A stretch of DNA of 5,012 nt. It comes from Candidatus Atribacteria bacterium. GTDB lineage: Bacteria > Atribacterota > Atribacteria > Atribacterales > Caldatribacteriaceae. The translations under genes were made by a program, and so were the position numbers. The DNA is taken from contig JARRCQ010000144.1 of the NCBI GenBank assembly GCA_029982105.1, positions 1 through 5,012 on the forward strand, read 5' to 3'. Numbering within the stretch: the first letter of the stretch is position 1; each line of letters starts with the position of its first letter. Of the stretch, positions 1-5,012 are shown piece by piece. The notes beneath the pieces were generated by a model, which was not told where the DNA came from, ran no database searches, and saw only the letters and a program-made list of their open reading frames with translations.

Positions 1-537
1 TTGCGTGCTTCTACCACTCTGGTCATACAGAGTATATACCTCTATTAGATTGCGAAAATTACCTTGAAAGTCTAAGCCATATCCTACTACATAAACATCG
101 GGTATCTCAAAACAGCGATAATGGATGGGAATTTCAGCAATCCTTCGGGCCGGACAATCCAAAAAAGTACAGATTTTTATACTCTGGGGAACTCTTTTTT
201 CTAATTCTCGAGTCAAAAAATTAAGAGTTAATCCCGTGTCTACAATGTCTTCAACAATTAAAACATCCCTCCCTTTTATGTCTATATCCAAGTCTTTCTC
301 TATTTCCACTCGTAATAAGCCAGGTTTAAAACCAGAAAGAGCCAAAAAGTCCAAATCAAAAGGTATGTCTAAATTTCGGCTTAAATCTACGGCAAAATAT
401 ACTGCTCCTCTTAGAATTACCGTCAATACCGGTCTCTCATTTTCATAGTCAACAGAGATTTTTTTAGCCACCTCTTTAACTCTTTCTTCAATTTCTTCTC
501 TGCTCAAAAGTAAATCCCCTAAACCTCTCTCATTCAT
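1..537 (-). CDS. hpt: Hypoxanthine phosphoribosyltransferase, C-terminal end cut by window edge
   Basis: Cytoplasmic purine-salvage enzyme of the type I phosphoribosyltransferase fold, expected to convert hypoxanthine (often also guanine) plus PRPP to IMP/GMP and pyrophosphate. 179 residues are visible. The PRPP-binding loop is clear: residues 94-105 read IVEDIVDTGLTL. The pyrophosphate loop is LRGA (42-45), and the purine-side signature FEIPDVYVVGYGLDF (143-157) is followed by FRNL. Family members are usually about 175-185 residues, so only a few codons and the stop should lie beyond position 1. The ATG at 537 is chosen because AAGGAGAG stands just upstream; the ATG at 533 is in a frame that stops at once. 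The start overlaps the end of the upstream gene by 8 bases (ATGAATGA), which implies translational coupling. Odd points: the flexible catalytic loop (65-75) is about three residues shorter than in E. coli Hpt and lacks its Ser-Tyr pair, and the C-terminus after FRNL is not the usual PYIG type. Confidence 0.93.
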   Translation of the reverse strand, partial: MNERGLGDLLLSREEIEERVKEVAKKISVDYENERPVLTVILRGAVYFAVDLSRNLDIPFDLDFLALSGFKPGLLRVEIEKDLDIDIKGRDVLIVEDIVDTGLTLNFLTRELEKRVPQSIKICTFLDCPARRIAEIPIHYRCFEIPDVYVVGYGLDFQGNFRNLIEVYTLYDQSGRSTQ

Positions 538-1468
538 TATTCTCTCCTTTTAAATGATTTAAAATATACTCATAATCTCGAGCATAAACTACTCGGATTT
601 TTATTTGAGGATAAAGTTCTTTTAATCTTCTCACCTTTTTATTTTTCTTGCGGGTTAGTTTTTGTTTTTGAGTGGTTAACTCAATAAACAGGTCAAAATC
701 AGGGAGGTAAAAGTCAGGAGCAAAAGCTTCAGTAAGATTGCCCTCTTCATCCCACTCTAAGGGGAAAGTACGTGGTTCATAAAGCCAGCGAACACCATAA
801 AAGTCTAACATTCGAGCAAATTCTTCTTCAGAAGGATGAGAAAAACTGGTTTTTTGCCCCAAATCTTCTCGAGGGAAAAGAGAACGTTCTTCCACTTTTT
901 TATGCTTTTCTCCTTTTACAGGAGGGGTAATAGTCACATTTTCCTGGGCTTTTAAAATTAAATCGGTGGCCTCTTCTACCCCATAGAAATCAGTATTAAC
1001 TACTAAATGGTAATGAAGAGGCTCTCTCCAATCTATGCCGAAGGTCTGCCTCAAGAATTTTTCTCTTTGTTGGTCTTGTTCAGTGAGAATACGGCTGGCG
1101 GTTACATCGTCTTGCTTGTATTTCTCCATCATCCGATGAAGGCGGGTAAGTCGCGAAGCCACTATCAGAATATGAAAAGTGAAGGGATGTTTTTCTAAGA
1201 TTTTCTGCCCTCCTCTTCCTAACAAAATGAAAGGTTTTTGAGCAGCCCGTTGCTCTAAAAGAGAGCGTACTTTTTTAACCCATAGGTCTCTTTCCCTTTC
1301 ACCTGGAGGGGGTTCAACAGGTAGCTGAGGAGACAATTCCCCTAAAAGGGAGACAAACTTCTCTTTATCTACCAACTCCATTTTTAGTGTTCGAGAAAGC
1401 TTTTCGGCGATTTCATCCCCATAGCTTTCTATTTCTCGAGAAATAGTAATAATAGAAAAATTAGCCAC
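530..1468 (-). CDS. Cytidylate-kinase-like domain fused to a PD-(D/E)XK-nuclease-like domain
   Basis: 312 residues, two domains. Residues 1-175 resemble the cytidylate-kinase-like family (Cytidylate_kin2): ITISREIESYGDEIAEKL (7-24), LVDKE (32-36), LLGRGG (82-87), FHILIVAS then R-rich helix (98-112), DWREPLHYHLVVNTD (146-160) and an EEATDLIL helix. The phosphate-binding loop is degenerate, with ESYG where relatives carry a glycine-rich GSGG, so kinase activity is uncertain. A charged linker (about 180-212) leads to residues 215-305, FARMLDFYGVRWLYEPRTFPL, then APDFYLPDFDLFIELTTQKQ (250-269) and a basic KKNKKVRRLKELYP helix. This PD...E layout recalls PD-(D/E)XK nucleases, but the usual ExK lysine is Thr265. 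The start is GTG with GGTGA 7 bases upstream; no ATG fits. It is first in an operon with hpt, which it overlaps by 8 bases. The true function is unknown; a link to nucleotide or nucleic-acid metabolism is inference from context. Confidence 0.85.
   Translation of the reverse strand: MANFSIITISREIESYGDEIAEKLSRTLKMELVDKEKFVSLLGELSPQLPVEPPPGERERDLWVKKVRSLLEQRAAQKPFILLGRGGQKILEKHPFTFHILIVASRLTRLHRMMEKYKQDDVTASRILTEQDQQREKFLRQTFGIDWREPLHYHLVVNTDFYGVEEATDLILKAQENVTITPPVKGEKHKKVEERSLFPREDLGQKTSFSHPSEEEFARMLDFYGVRWLYEPRTFPLEWDEEGNLTEAFAPDFYLPDFDLFIELTTQKQKLTRKKNKKVRRLKELYPQIKIRVVYARDYEYILNHLKGENNE
542..548 (-). promoter_or_regulatory. Ribosome binding site of hpt inside the upstream gene
   Basis: On the minus strand AGGAGAG lies 4 bases before the ATG at 537. 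It falls inside the last codons of the upstream gene, so ribosomes finishing that gene end on top of the hpt start. This fixes the hpt start and supports coupled translation. Confidence 0.75.
1429..1446. repeat. 18-bp perfect palindrome near the divergent promoter
   Basis: CTATTTCTCGAGAAATAG is a perfect inverted repeat without a spacer. It sits inside the first codons of the minus-strand kinase-like gene (encoding the conserved ISREIE stretch) and about 45 bases from the overlapping -10 boxes. It could be an operator dyad, but it is also constrained by coding, so regulation is only a possibility. Confidence 0.4.
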
Positions 1469-1488
1469 TTTATTTTCACCAATTTTAT

Positions 1489-1494
1489 ATTATA
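1489..1494 (-). promoter_or_regulatory. Candidate -10 box for the kinase-like/hpt operon
   Basis: The minus strand reads a consensus TATAAT here, 20 bases before the GTG start at 1468. No convincing -35 hexamer is seen (the best match at about 18 bases spacing is TTCTCT). The surroundings are very AT-rich, so chance is a real alternative; support comes from its position in the only spacer between the divergent operons. Confidence 0.4.
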
Positions 1495-1496
1495 CT
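1491..1496 (+). promoter_or_regulatory. Candidate -10 box for the tolB-like/trx/larBC operon
   Basis: TATACT lies 39 bases before the ATG at 1536 and would give a leader of about 30 bases. The -35 region is weak (TTTATT at about 16 bases spacing). The box overlaps the minus-strand TATAAT, so the two promoters, if real, could not be occupied by polymerase at the same time. Confidence 0.35.
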
Positions 1497-1535
1497 ATCA
1501 AATAAGCAATTTAGAGAAAAGAGGAGAGCGGAGTG

Positions 1536-2720
1536 ATGAAAAAGTTAGAAATAATAGCCCTAATTATAGTAGTGGTTCTGTTTATCTCCATATCGGAGGG
1601 AAAAGAGAAAGCATTATTTCTCGACTCTACCTCTTCTCAGGTTTTTACTCCCCTTTACTCATTTTTGGAGAGAAGTTCGAGATGGGAGTGGGTAGAAGCT
1701 CCTTCCAACTCAGAAGAAAATTCCAGCCTTTCAGAGTTACAAGACGAAGATGTCCTTTTATTCCGGGGTTATGAGAAAGAGGACTTACTATTTTTTGAAG
1801 TTATAGATTTACAGACTTCCAATAAAATTTTAGGTTTAGTGAGAAAAAAAGAAGACCAGAATTATATGATAGAAGAGCTAAAAGAGAAGTTGGCTCAAGA
1901 ATTTTCCTTTCATCGAGAAATCAAAATCCTTTTTGTGAGAGAAGAGTACGGAAAAAGTTCTATAATTTTATCTGACATAGAAGGAAAAAAACAAATCCCT
2001 ATTTACACCACCGAAGAAGGCTACATTGAGAGTCCTATTTTATCTTTCGACACTCGTTATGTAATATTCGTTTGGGATAAAGGATGGGGAAAAGGGATTT
2101 ACAGGCTCAACTTAGAAAACAAAAAAGTAGAAGAATTGAGTGTAGCCGGTTTTAATGATTATTCTCCAACTATTTCCTCTCGAGATCAAATAGTTTTTGT
2201 TTCGGAGCGGAAAAATAAACCGAGTATATTGAAGATGAATAAAGATGGCTCTTCTCAAAAGCCCTTCATAGAAAAAGATAACCCTCTCAATTGGCCAGCC
2301 TTTTCTCCTGATAGCCGATCCTTAGCTTATTGTGAGTTAATTGACGGAAAATGGTCTTTAAAACTATATGACTTTTTAACTCAAGAAGAAGAAACCTTTG
2401 ATTTTCCTCTAAATGTTAAACAACCTGTGTTTACTCCCAGTGGGGGAAGATTAATTTTTGTGGGAGAAGAAAAAGGGAGAGGAGACCTATACTCTCTGGA
2501 CTTAGTAAACCAGAATTTAACTAGGCTCACCTATGATAATTATCCCAAAGAAAAACCCGCTCCTTCTCCTGACGGGAGATGGGTAGCTTTTTCCGGTGCA
2601 GCAGAGGGTAACAACTGGGACATATTTTTACTAGATATGAACAAAGGAACGGTAAACCGTTTTACTTCCTCCTGGAGCAGGGAAACTCATCCTTACTTTT
2701 CCCCTTCACCGGTTTACTAA
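1536..2720 (+). CDS. Exported TolB-like beta-propeller protein
   Basis: About 394 residues (numbering here counts from a GTG at 1533 as residue 1). Residues 1-22 are MMKK followed by a hydrophobic stretch (IIALIIVVVLFISI), a signal peptide or membrane anchor. Residues 24-135 look like a divergent TolB N-terminal domain, ending in the helix EELKEKLAQEF and strand KILFVRE. From about 140 to the end there are five to six PD40/WD40-like propeller blades, with FSPDSRSLAY (257-266), FTPSGGRLIFV (300-310), PSPDGRWVAFS (344-354) and a last blade YFSPSP. Length and layout match TolB-family proteins, but no Tol-Pal genes are nearby, so the classical envelope role is not supported; a periplasmic or surface binding scaffold is the safer reading. 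GAGGAGAG at 1521-1528 serves either GTG 1533 or ATG 1536; I prefer the ATG. First gene of the plus-strand operon, 31 bases before the thioredoxin-like gene. Confidence 0.85.
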   Translation: MKKLEIIALIIVVVLFISISEGKEKALFLDSTSSQVFTPLYSFLERSSRWEWVEAPSNSEENSSLSELQDEDVLLFRGYEKEDLLFFEVIDLQTSNKILGLVRKKEDQNYMIEELKEKLAQEFSFHREIKILFVREEYGKSSIILSDIEGKKQIPIYTTEEGYIESPILSFDTRYVIFVWDKGWGKGIYRLNLENKKVEELSVAGFNDYSPTISSRDQIVFVSERKNKPSILKMNKDGSSQKPFIEKDNPLNWPAFSPDSRSLAYCELIDGKWSLKLYDFLTQEEETFDFPLNVKQPVFTPSGGRLIFVGEEKGRGDLYSLDLVNQNLTRLTYDNYPKEKPAPSPDGRWVAFSGAAEGNNWDIFLLDMNKGTVNRFTSSWSRETHPYFSPSPVY

Positions 2721-2741
2721 TAAAAAGAAACTTGCTATTAT

Positions 2742-2746
2742 GAGGA
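2742..2746 (+). promoter_or_regulatory. Ribosome binding site deciding the thioredoxin-like gene start
   Basis: GAGGA lies 5 bases before the ATG at 2752. The in-frame ATG at 2740 has no comparable site upstream and would place this motif inside the gene, so 2752 is the better start. Confidence 0.6.
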
Positions 2747-2751
2747 AAGTT

Positions 2752-3288
2752 ATGTTAAGTCAAAAAAGGAATTTAGCTGTAATTTCTTTAGTTTTGGGAC
2801 TGATATTAGTTTCGGGAAGTTGGGCTTATCCTTCGGTAAGAGAAGCCCCTACTTTCATTCTCTATACCTTAGAAGGAGAGGAAATAGAATTTCATCCCTC
2901 TGAGTTAACTTTTTTATATTTTTTGTCTCCCGAATGCGGAGAATGTCTTTACCCTCTTCTTAGTCTTCACCAAAGCTTAAAAGAACAGGAAAATACTGCA
3001 AGAGTAACTCTTTTAACTATATGTTCCGATTGTAACTGGCGGGAGGTTAAAAGCTTAAAGGAAACCTTACCCCCAGAAATAGAAGTTTATTTTGGTAATC
3101 ACCTGCGGGCTTTATGGGGAGCATGGGAAACTCCTTCCCTATTTTTAGTCAACTCCCAAAACAAAGTAGTAGGAAAATGGGAGGGAGAAATAGATGCTGA
3201 AACACTTTTAGCTAACCTTCCCCAGCCCCAGAATAATAAAAAATCAGAGAAAAAATCCACTTCTTGTGGTCAAGGATTATGTTACTAA
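2752..3288 (+). CDS. Exported thioredoxin-fold protein with three cysteine pairs
   Basis: 178 residues from the ATG at 2752; a longer start at 2740 adds four residues but lacks a ribosome binding site. Residues 1-26 form a signal peptide: MLSQKRN, a hydrophobic core, then SGSWAYP. The mature part has a thioredoxin-like layout of the TlpA/ResA kind: strand FLYFLSPECGEC with the CGEC redox motif (Cys62, Cys65), a helix, strand VTLLTI, and the cis-proline segment WETPSLFLV (Pro128) followed by GKWEGEI. A second pair, CSDC (Cys91, Cys94), follows the third strand, and a third, CGQGLC (Cys172, Cys177), closes the protein after a Lys/Ser/Asn-rich tail. The fold predicts thiol-disulfide exchange outside the cytoplasm; partner proteins are unknown. 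The extra cysteines could relay electrons or bind metal, which is inference. It lies 28 bases upstream of the likely larB start. Confidence 0.85.
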   Translation: MLSQKRNLAVISLVLGLILVSGSWAYPSVREAPTFILYTLEGEEIEFHPSELTFLYFLSPECGECLYPLLSLHQSLKEQENTARVTLLTICSDCNWREVKSLKETLPPEIEVYFGNHLRALWGAWETPSLFLVNSQNKVVGKWEGEIDAETLLANLPQPQNNKKSEKKSTSCGQGLCY

Positions 3289-3303
3289 ATTTATAAATAG
3301 AAA

Positions 3304-3312
3304 GGGAGGAAA
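3304..3312 (+). promoter_or_regulatory. Strong ribosome binding site pointing to an ATT start for larB
   Basis: GGGAGGAAA contains a perfect GGAGG (3305-3309), 7 bases before an in-frame ATT at 3317. No ATG, GTG or TTG is in frame at a suitable distance. The only canonical start available, GTG at 3266, has no such site. This motif therefore decides the larB start. Confidence 0.6.
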
Positions 3313-3316
3313 TACC

Positions 3317-4072
3317 ATTCCAGAAAAGTGGGAAGAAACTTTACAAGACCTATGGGAAAGGAAAATAACCCCAGAAGAAGCTAAACAAAAACTGCGAATT
3401 TATCCTTTTGAAGACCTAGGGTTTACTAAAATTGATTATCATCGAGGCATCCGCAAAGGGTTTCCGGAAGTGGTTTTCTGTCCGGGAAAAACTAAAGAAG
3501 AAATATTAACTATAATGCAAAAACTGGCTGCCGAGTATCCCAATATTCTAGCCACCCGGGCTAATGAAGAAATTTATAAGTTGGTTAAATCTGCCCTACC
3601 TGATGCTCGCTACCACCTTCAGGCCCACGCTATATTTTTAGAGCGAGAACCCCGAGAAAAAAAAGGGCAAATTGCTTTAGTAAGTGCTGGAACTGCTGAT
3701 TTGCCAGTAGCAGAAGAAGCAGCCCTCACTGCTGAAATTGCTGGAAGTAAGGTAGAAAGAATTTTTGATGTGGGTATTGCTGGATTACATCGTCTATTAC
3801 CTTATCTTCCTGAGTTGTGGAAAGCCAATGTTATCATAGCTGTAGCAGGCATGGAAGGGGCTTTACCCGGGTTTCTCGCTGGTTTAGTAAACAGACCCAT
3901 CATTGCTGTGCCCACCAGTACTGGATATGGAGCTAATTTAAACGGAGTCACTCCCCTTCTTACTATGCTCAATAGCTGTTCTCCGGGGGTGGCAGTGGTA
4001 AACATAGACAATGGATTTGGAGCGGGATTTTTAGCCCATATGATCAACCAATTAGCTGAAGGAGTGAGATAG
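3317..4072 (+). CDS. larB: LarB, NaAD carboxylase/hydrolase of nickel-pincer nucleotide synthesis
   Basis: LarB carboxylates the pyridinium ring of nicotinic acid adenine dinucleotide and cleaves the phosphoanhydride, giving the dicarboxylated mononucleotide precursor of the nickel-pincer cofactor. From the ATT start it has 251 residues, the usual family length. The N-terminal part has FEDLGFTKIDYHR (31-43) and GFPEVVFCPGKT (48-59). The C-terminal half is the PurE-like domain: SAGTADLPVAEEA (123-135), VAGMEGALPGFLAG (176-189), VPTSTGYGANLNG (198-210), NSCSPG (219-224) and NIDNGFGAG (229-237). Cys221 matches the cysteine known to form the substrate adduct in LarB. A GTG at 3266 would add 17 residues (MVKDYVTKFINRKGGNT) overlapping the preceding gene, without a ribosome binding site, so I favour the rare ATT start. 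The stop overlaps the larC start by one base. Confidence 0.93.
   Translation: MPEKWEETLQDLWERKITPEEAKQKLRIYPFEDLGFTKIDYHRGIRKGFPEVVFCPGKTKEEILTIMQKLAAEYPNILATRANEEIYKLVKSALPDARYHLQAHAIFLEREPREKKGQIALVSAGTADLPVAEEAALTAEIAGSKVERIFDVGIAGLHRLLPYLPELWKANVIIAVAGMEGALPGFLAGLVNRPIIAVPTSTGYGANLNGVTPLLTMLNSCSPGVAVVNIDNGFGAGFLAHMINQLAEGVR
4059..4064 (+). promoter_or_regulatory. Ribosome binding site of larC
   Basis: AAGGAG inside the end of larB lies 7 bases before the GTG at 4072 and fixes that start. Together with the TAGTG stop/start overlap it implies coupled translation of larB and larC. Confidence 0.7.
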
Positions 4073-5012
4073 TGAGTAAATTTCTTTATCTAGATTGCTT
4101 TTCAGGGATAAGTGGCGATATGTTTTTGAGTTCTCTTCTAGACTTGGGAATTTCTTCTTCTCTCTTCATTTCCGAAATCAAAAAGATGCCCATCCCTTTT
4201 GAAATAGAAATCAAAAAAGTTCAGAAACATAATATTTCTGCTACCCAGATTAAAATAAAAGAAGAAGAACATCAACATCACCATCACCGCCCAGCGCGGG
4301 AATTAATCCGTATCATCCGGGAAAGCCCTTTTACCCCCTCTATAAAAGAAAAAGCTCAAGAAATGGTGAGGAAAATTGCCGAGGTAGAAGCTAAAATTCA
4401 TGGAGCTGACCCTCAGGAAATTCATCTTCATGAAGTAGGAGGAGTGGACACTTTAGTAGATATAACTGGAGTGTTAATAGCTCTCCATATGTTAGAAATA
4501 GACGAGATTTGTTCTTCTCCTATCCCCACAGGCCACGGCTGGGTAGAGTCTGCTCACGGTTTACTCCCCATTCCTGCTCCGGCTACATTAGAGCTTTTGC
4601 GAGGGATACCTATTTATTCAGGAGAAGTGGAAGGAGAGCTAACTACCCCCACCGGAGCAGTCCTCGTATCTACCTTAAGCAAATCCTTTGGTAGTCTACC
4701 TTCCTGCCAGATAGAAAAAATAGGATATGGAGCAGGAGAGAGAGATTATTCTTATCCTAATGTCTTGCGAGCTATAATAGGGAAAAAAGAAGTTCACCTT
4801 AAAGAAGAAAAAAACCTGGTTATAGAAACCAATATTGATGATATGTCTCCCCAAATTGTAGAATATCTCACCGAAAAGCTTTTTCAAGAAGGCGCTCTGG
4901 ATGTTTTCATTACCCCCATTTTTATGAAAAAGCAAAGACCGGCTTTCCAGCTCTCAGTAATTACTCCTCTTTTTCTAAAAACCAAAATGGAGGAGGTAAT
5001 TTTAAAAGAAAC
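4072..5012 (+). CDS. larC: LarC, CTP-dependent nickel insertion enzyme, C-terminal end cut by window edge
   Basis: LarC (pyridinium-3,5-bisthiocarboxylic acid mononucleotide nickel chelatase) inserts nickel into the dithio precursor in the last step of cofactor synthesis, in the cytoplasm. 313 residues are visible of roughly 400 expected. Residues 6-17 read YLDCFSGISGDM, the family's N-terminal signature. A histidine-rich run HQHHHHR (67-73) is a probable nickel-binding loop. Then come IHLHEVGGVDTLVDI (117-131), IPTGHGWVESAHGLLPIPAPAT and TTPTGA (191-196), closing the LarC1 part. NIDDMSPQ (254-261), GALDVFITPIFMKKQRP (to 290) starts the LarC2 part. Both parts are in one reading frame here, unlike Lactiplantibacillus plantarum, where larC1 and larC2 are joined by programmed frameshifting. 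The start is GTG with AAGGAG 7 bases upstream; it overlaps the larB stop by one base. A slippery heptamer lies at the domain junction. Confidence 0.94.
   Translation, partial: MSKFLYLDCFSGISGDMFLSSLLDLGISSSLFISEIKKMPIPFEIEIKKVQKHNISATQIKIKEEEHQHHHHRPARELIRIIRESPFTPSIKEKAQEMVRKIAEVEAKIHGADPQEIHLHEVGGVDTLVDITGVLIALHMLEIDEICSSPIPTGHGWVESAHGLLPIPAPATLELLRGIPIYSGEVEGELTTPTGAVLVSTLSKSFGSLPSCQIEKIGYGAGERDYSYPNVLRAIIGKKEVHLKEEKNLVIETNIDDMSPQIVEYLTEKLFQEGALDVFITPIFMKKQRPAFQLSVITPLFLKTKMEEVILKE
4809..4815 (+). other. Slippery heptamer A AAA AAC at the LarC1/LarC2 junction
   Basis: In the larC frame the codons GAA AAA AAC (residues 246-248) form the classic X XXY YYZ pattern for -1 slippage. A -1 shift would add about seven residues (PGYRNQY) and stop at TGA 4836-4838, giving a LarC1-only product of about 255 residues. 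No clear stimulatory stem-loop was seen, and A-rich heptamers occur by chance in this genome, so function is unproven. Confidence 0.35.

Noticed and set aside
125..448. Open frame on the plus strand opposite hpt
   Set aside because: It lies antisense to a clear hpt gene, its product is low-complexity Ser/Lys-rich, and it has no recognisable domain.
1007..1198. Short plus-strand open frame inside the kinase-like gene
   Set aside because: Antisense to a well-supported gene, with no family resemblance.
1834..1995. A-rich slippery-type heptamers in the TolB-like gene (for example AGA AAA AAA near 1836 and GGA AAA AAA near 1984)
   Set aside because: They lie within a continuous domain with no sensible alternative product, and show how often such runs arise by chance here.
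207..2184. Five CTCGAG sites (207, 577, 868, 1435, 2179) in the first 2.2 kb and none after
   Set aside because: Slightly more than expected by chance, but most fall on Arg-Glu or similar codons using CGA; no regular spacing or longer shared motif was found apart from the 18-bp palindrome.
2721..2751. Possible terminator or internal promoter between the TolB-like and thioredoxin-like genes
   Set aside because: No stem-loop with a T-run and no convincing -10/-35 pair; the gap only holds a ribosome binding site.
3802..4047. Minus-strand open frame opposite the end of larB
   Set aside because: It mirrors the most conserved part of larB, and no ribosome binding site or domain supports it.
4270..4287. 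Histidine run in larC resembling an artificial His tag
   Set aside because: Histidine-rich runs at this place are a natural feature of LarC proteins and fit nickel handling.
4509..4935. Short open frames at 4509-4694 (plus) and 4696-4935 (minus) inside larC
   Set aside because: larC reads through this whole stretch in another frame with family motifs throughout.

Overview
The window looks like a stretch of an AT-rich bacterial chromosome, probably from an anaerobe and possibly a thermophile. The evidence is Shine-Dalgarno sites before nearly every gene, very tight gene packing, proteins rich in Lys and Glu, and genes for the nickel-pincer nucleotide cofactor. The proteins are typical bacterial families, two of them exported. 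I cannot name the phylum from the sequence. There is no sign of phage, transposon, CRISPR, tRNA or rRNA.

Two divergent operons meet at a spacer of about 65 bases (1469-1535), which carries overlapping -10-like boxes for both directions. Leftward (minus strand) is a two-gene unit. The first gene, 530-1468, has a cytidylate-kinase-like N-terminal half joined to a C-terminal domain resembling a PD-(D/E)XK nuclease. The second, hpt (hypoxanthine phosphoribosyltransferase), overlaps it by 8 bases and runs off the left edge. The overlap implies translational coupling.

Rightward (plus strand) are four closely spaced genes: a TolB-like exported beta-propeller (1536-2720), an exported thioredoxin-fold protein with three cysteine pairs (2752-3288), larB (3317-4072) and larC (4072 to beyond the right edge). 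LarB and LarC catalyse the first and last steps of nickel-pincer nucleotide synthesis. LarE, the sulfur-transfer enzyme between them, and any LarA-type client enzyme are not in the window.

The main points for a second look are: the kinase/nuclease-like fusion coupled to hpt; the likely AUU start codon of larB behind a strong ribosome binding site; a classic A AAA AAC slippery heptamer exactly at the LarC1/LarC2 domain junction; and the extra cysteine pairs of the thioredoxin-like protein in a nickel-cofactor operon.
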